Positions 61,714 through 64,000 of a stretch of DNA of 64,000 bases are shown here, in pieces (positions within the stretch are counted from its first letter, which is position 1; every line of letters starts with the position of its first letter). Source of the stretch: Polyangiaceae bacterium (lineage in GTDB: Bacteria; Myxococcota_A; Polyangia; Polyangiales; Polyangiaceae); assembly GCA_041389725.1 (NCBI GenBank), contig JAWKRG010000006.1, positions 496,001 to 560,000 of the forward strand, in the 5' to 3' direction. The notes under the pieces are model-generated. The model worked only from the letters and a program-made list of their open reading frames with translations. It did no database searches and was not told the DNA's origin. A program made the position numbers and the translations under genes.

Positions 61714-62526
61714 ATGGCTAAGAAGACCACCCAATCCGAAGATAGCGCCGAGACCGCGGTCCCCCCCTGGAAGGCCTCCAAGGCCAAGGGGCAAGCCGCC
61801 GAGCCTCCCGCGGACGACGAGTCCGATGAGGACGAAGAAGAGGACGACGACGAAGACGGCGACGAGTCCGATGAGGACCCCGACGAAGACGAGTCCAACG
61901 AGTCCGATGAGGACGAAGAAGAGGACGACGAAGACGAGTCCGATGAGGACGAAGAAGAGGACGACGAAGACGATGACGAGTCCGATGAGGACGACGAGGA
62001 CGAGCGGACCCCAGCACCGCGCCGCGCCCTCGAACGAAAAGCATCGGACGACGATCTACCGGAGTGGCTGCCCTGGCTGGTGATGGTCGGCTTGATCGTG
62101 CTCGGCGCCTTGGGTGCCGCTGGTGTGTTCTCACGCAAGGCGCCCAAGTCGAGGGATTCGGCCGCGGCCATGCCAGCCGCGGAAGCAACGGCGGCCCGTC
62201 CGTCGAGCATTTCGGCGCAACACCTGCTCGTTCAGTACAAGGGCTCGGCACGCGCTCCCGCTGAGATCACCCGCAGCAAAGACGAGGCGAAGGCGCGGGC
62301 AACCGAGGCTCTGGGCAAGGCCAAGGGTGGCGCGAACTTCGATCAGCTCGCTGCCGAGTACTCCGACGAGCCGGGCGCGAAGACCGGCTTTGGGAAGCTG
62401 GGGAATTTCACCCCCGAGCGCATGGTCAAGCCTTTCAGCGACGCCGCCTTCGCCCTGGAGGTTGGCGCGATCTCCGACGTGGTGGAGACTCCCTTTGGCT
62501 TCCATGTCATCAAGCGGACGGAGTAG
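61714..62526 (+). CDS. Membrane-anchored parvulin-type peptidyl-prolyl isomerase with acidic N-terminus
   Basis: 270 aa. Residues 34-98 are an Asp/Glu/Ser-rich repeat ([14 protein letters not shown] type). One helix lies at 119-139 ([20 protein letters not shown]). The rotamase domain covers 170-270: [75 protein letters not shown]. The acidic part faces the cytoplasm if the helix is a normal type II anchor. Tandem with a related lipoprotein. Confidence 0.9.
   Translation: MAKKTTQSEDSAETAVPPWKASKAKGQAAEPPADDESDEDEEEDDDEDGDESDEDPDEDESNESDEDEEEDDEDESDEDEEEDDEDDDESDEDDEDERTPAPRRALERKASDDDLPEWLPWLVMVGLIVLGALGAAGVFSRKAPKSRDSAAAMPAAEATAARPSSISAQHLLVQYKGSARAPAEITRSKDEAKARATEALGKAKGGANFDQLAAEYSDEPGAKTGFGKLGNFTPERMVKPFSDAAFALEVGAISDVVETPFGFHVIKRTE
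61813..62007 (+). repeat. Acidic DE-rich coding repeat
   Basis: Repeated units near GACGAGTCCGATGAGGACGA and derivatives code for the acidic cytoplasmic arm of the parvulin; in-frame and imperfect. Confidence 0.8.
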
Positions 62527-62533
62527 CAGTCGC

Positions 62534-63043
62534 ATGCGGTCGCGCTCGTCAACGTGGTTGAGCTGCGGCATCGTCGTCGCGCTCAGCGGCTGCGTGGTCA
62601 CGACTCACGAGAGTGTGAGCGAACCGCCACGAGGCGCCACGCGACCCATCTGGCCGCCGCTGGGCACCCCGCTTCCCGAGACGGACGACGGGGCGGGCAG
62701 CACCACGGCGACGACCCCAGACACCATTGGCGCACGGCACATCCTCGTGATGTATCGCGGCGGCATGCGCGCCCCGGCGAGCGTGACGCGTAGCAAAGAC
62801 GAGGCGCGCGCCCTCGCCGACGAGGCCCTGGCGCGGGCAAAGGCGGGCGAGGACTTCACGGAGCTGGTGCGTGAATACTCCGACGAGCCCGGCGCGCCCG
62901 GTCGCGGCGGAAGCCTGGGGCGCTTCCCGCGCGGAGTGATGGTGCGAGAGTTCGAAAACGTCGCCTTCTCGCTGGAGCCAGGGGAGATCAGCGAAGTCGT
63001 GGAGTCCCCTTTCGGGTTCCACATCATCCAGCGCACCGAGTGA
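62534..63043 (+). CDS. Parvulin-type peptidyl-prolyl isomerase lipoprotein
   Basis: 169 aa. A lipoprotein signal ends in VVALSGC (C20). The PPIase domain (70-169) is clearly paralogous to its upstream neighbour: [75 protein letters not shown]. It would fold outer-membrane or periplasmic proteins. Starts 7 bp after the first copy, so both probably share a transcript. Note that the frame continues further upstream, overlapping the first gene, but ATG 62534 gives the signal peptide. Confidence 0.9.
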   Translation: MRSRSSTWLSCGIVVALSGCVVTTHESVSEPPRGATRPIWPPLGTPLPETDDGAGSTTATTPDTIGARHILVMYRGGMRAPASVTRSKDEARALADEALARAKAGEDFTELVREYSDEPGAPGRGGSLGRFPRGVMVREFENVAFSLEPGEISEVVESPFGFHIIQRTE

Positions 63044-63070
63044 TCCGCCGCCGGCTGCGAGCGACGGCGG

Positions 63071-64000
63071 CTAGCCGCGCAGCAGATGCTTGGAGATGAC
63101 CAAGCGCTGGATCTCGCTGGTGCCTTCTCCGATTTCACAGATCTTCACGTCGCGCAGGAACCGCTCCACGTCGTATTCCCGGGTGTAGCCGTAGCCACCG
63201 AAGATCTGCAGCGCGTCGTTGCACGCGGCCGTCGCCGCTTCGCTGGTGAAGAGCTTCGCCATGGCTGCTTCGCGAGAGTAGGGCTCGCCGCGATCGCACT
63301 GCCATGCCGCACGATGAATCAAGAGCTCCGCTGCATCCAAGGACGTGGCGGCGTCCGCCAGCTTCCACTGAATGGCTTGGTAGTCGGCGATGGGCTTGCC
63401 GAACGCGGTGCGCTCCTTCGCGTAGCCCAGGGCGAGATTGACCGCGCCGCGTCCGAGACCCAGTGCCATGGCAGCGATCGAGATGCGACCTCGGTCCAGG
63501 ATCTGCATCGTGTCGTAGAAGCCCGAATCCACCGCACCCAGGCGCTGGCTGTCGGCCACGCGCACGTTTTCCAGGGAAAGCTCGACGGTGTCGCTGGAAC
63601 GGCAACCGTACTTCTCGAGCTTCTTCGATGCCGCAAAGCCCGGCGTGCCTCGATCGACGATGAAGGCGGTGATCCCGCGACTCGCCGAAACGCTCGTATT
63701 GGTCCGCGCCAACACGACGCAGAATCCACCCACGGATCCCTGGGTGATGAACATCTTGCTGCCGTTGATCACCCAGTGATCCCCGTCACGCACGGCAGTC
63801 GTGCGTAAGGCAGCACTGTCGGATCCGCTTCCCGGTTCGGTCAGCGCCCAAGCCGCCAGCCACTCCCCCGATGCCGCCCTCGGCAGATAGCGGGCCTTCT
63901 GCGCCTCGTTGCCAAAGGCCAGGATGTGTCCCGTCCCGAGTCCGTTGTGACTCGCGACGGTCAAAGCCAAGGAGCCGTCGACCCGGGCGCACTCTTCCAC
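63071..64000 (-). CDS. Acyl-CoA dehydrogenase (partial, N-terminus outside window)
   Basis: The visible 309 residues are the C-terminal three-quarters of the flavoprotein. The middle has AWALTEPGSGSDSAALRTTA and VINGSKMFITQGSVGGF (FAD/substrate loop), and the C-terminal domain GRISIAAMALGLGRGAVNLA, ERTAFGKPIADYQAIQWKLA, QIFGGYGYTREYDVERFLRD, ICEIGEGTSEIQRLVIS, with the likely catalytic Glu in the IGEGTSEIQ loop. Short-chain or branched-chain type cannot be told. It runs out of the window on its 5' side. Confidence 0.93.
   Translation of the reverse strand: MEECARVDGSLALTVASHNGLGTGHILAFGNEAQKARYLPRAASGEWLAAWALTEPGSGSDSAALRTTAVRDGDHWVINGSKMFITQGSVGGFCVVLARTNTSVSASRGITAFIVDRGTPGFAASKKLEKYGCRSSDTVELSLENVRVADSQRLGAVDSGFYDTMQILDRGRISIAAMALGLGRGAVNLALGYAKERTAFGKPIADYQAIQWKLADAATSLDAAELLIHRAAWQCDRGEPYSREAAMAKLFTSEAATAACNDALQIFGGYGYTREYDVERFLRDVKICEIGEGTSEIQRLVISKHLLRG

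Overview
GC-rich, densely packed chromosomal DNA of a Myxococcota-type bacterium. Inference from content: two Hanks-type Ser/Thr kinases, a zinc-ribbon/FHA protein paired with a PP2C phosphatase, many TPR proteins, a PilZ protein, an AgmX/PglI-type protein in a gliding (Glt/Nfs-like) operon, and abundant lipoproteins and outer-membrane beta-barrels. The mix fits the class Polyangia better than Myxococcia, but the genus cannot be read from the sequence. There are no rRNA or tRNA genes, insertion sequences, prophage, CRISPR array or toxin-type defence island. About 54 protein genes are called, many in 4-bp ATGA/GTGA stop-start overlaps.

Layout. 1-3.1 kb: ketosynthase (cut at the window edge) and acyl carrier protein, divergent from a crotonase across an AT-rich inverted repeat. 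3.1-9.8 kb: MoxR ATPase; a 60-residue membrane protein coupled to a YbhN-like integral membrane protein; RluA-family pseudouridine synthase; small conserved protein; GT-C membrane glycosyltransferase; Maf; a beta-barrel. 9.8-12.5 kb: polysaccharide export operon (short OPX lipoprotein, outer-membrane barrel, small secreted protein) behind a near-consensus sigma70 promoter. 12.7-24 kb: a seven-gene minus-strand Glt/Nfs-like envelope operon, divergent from an ECF sigma factor and its zinc-binding anti-sigma partner (24.3-26.1 kb). 26.1-29.2 kb: PilZ protein and large membrane glycosyltransferase. 29.3-31.6 kb: era-der. 31.6-35.6 kb: ArsA-like ATPase, small roadblock-like protein, CpsB-type phosphatase coupled to a second YbhN-like protein, secreted protein. 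35.7-41.4 kb: kinase, Cys-rich lipoprotein, FGE-fold protein, SpoU methyltransferase, threonine aldolase, TPR protein. 41.5-48.1 kb: acidic protein, outer-membrane protein, FHA/PP2C pair, two ABC permeases, thioredoxin-rhodanese fusion. 48.1-53.8 kb: larC/larB, membrane protein, TldE/PmbA-like protein, lamin-tail lipoprotein. 53.8-57.1 kb: small HTH protein, then site-2-type protease, scpA and scpB. 57.4-64 kb: second kinase with an outer-membrane protein, a lone FliR/SctT-type export protein, MaoC-like hydratase, two tandem parvulins, and an acyl-CoA dehydrogenase cut at the right edge.

Most of the window serves the cell envelope (polysaccharide export, trans-envelope machinery, lipid-linked membrane proteins) and phospho-signalling, mixed with housekeeping GTPases, condensin subunits and RNA-modification enzymes. 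The least ordinary parts are the Glt/Nfs-like operon with a degenerate ExbB-like member, the split polysaccharide translocon, the lone SctT-like gene, the fused ketosynthase with a second domain lacking the catalytic Cys, and several palindromes in intergenic DNA. All domain assignments were made by eye from motifs, without database searches.
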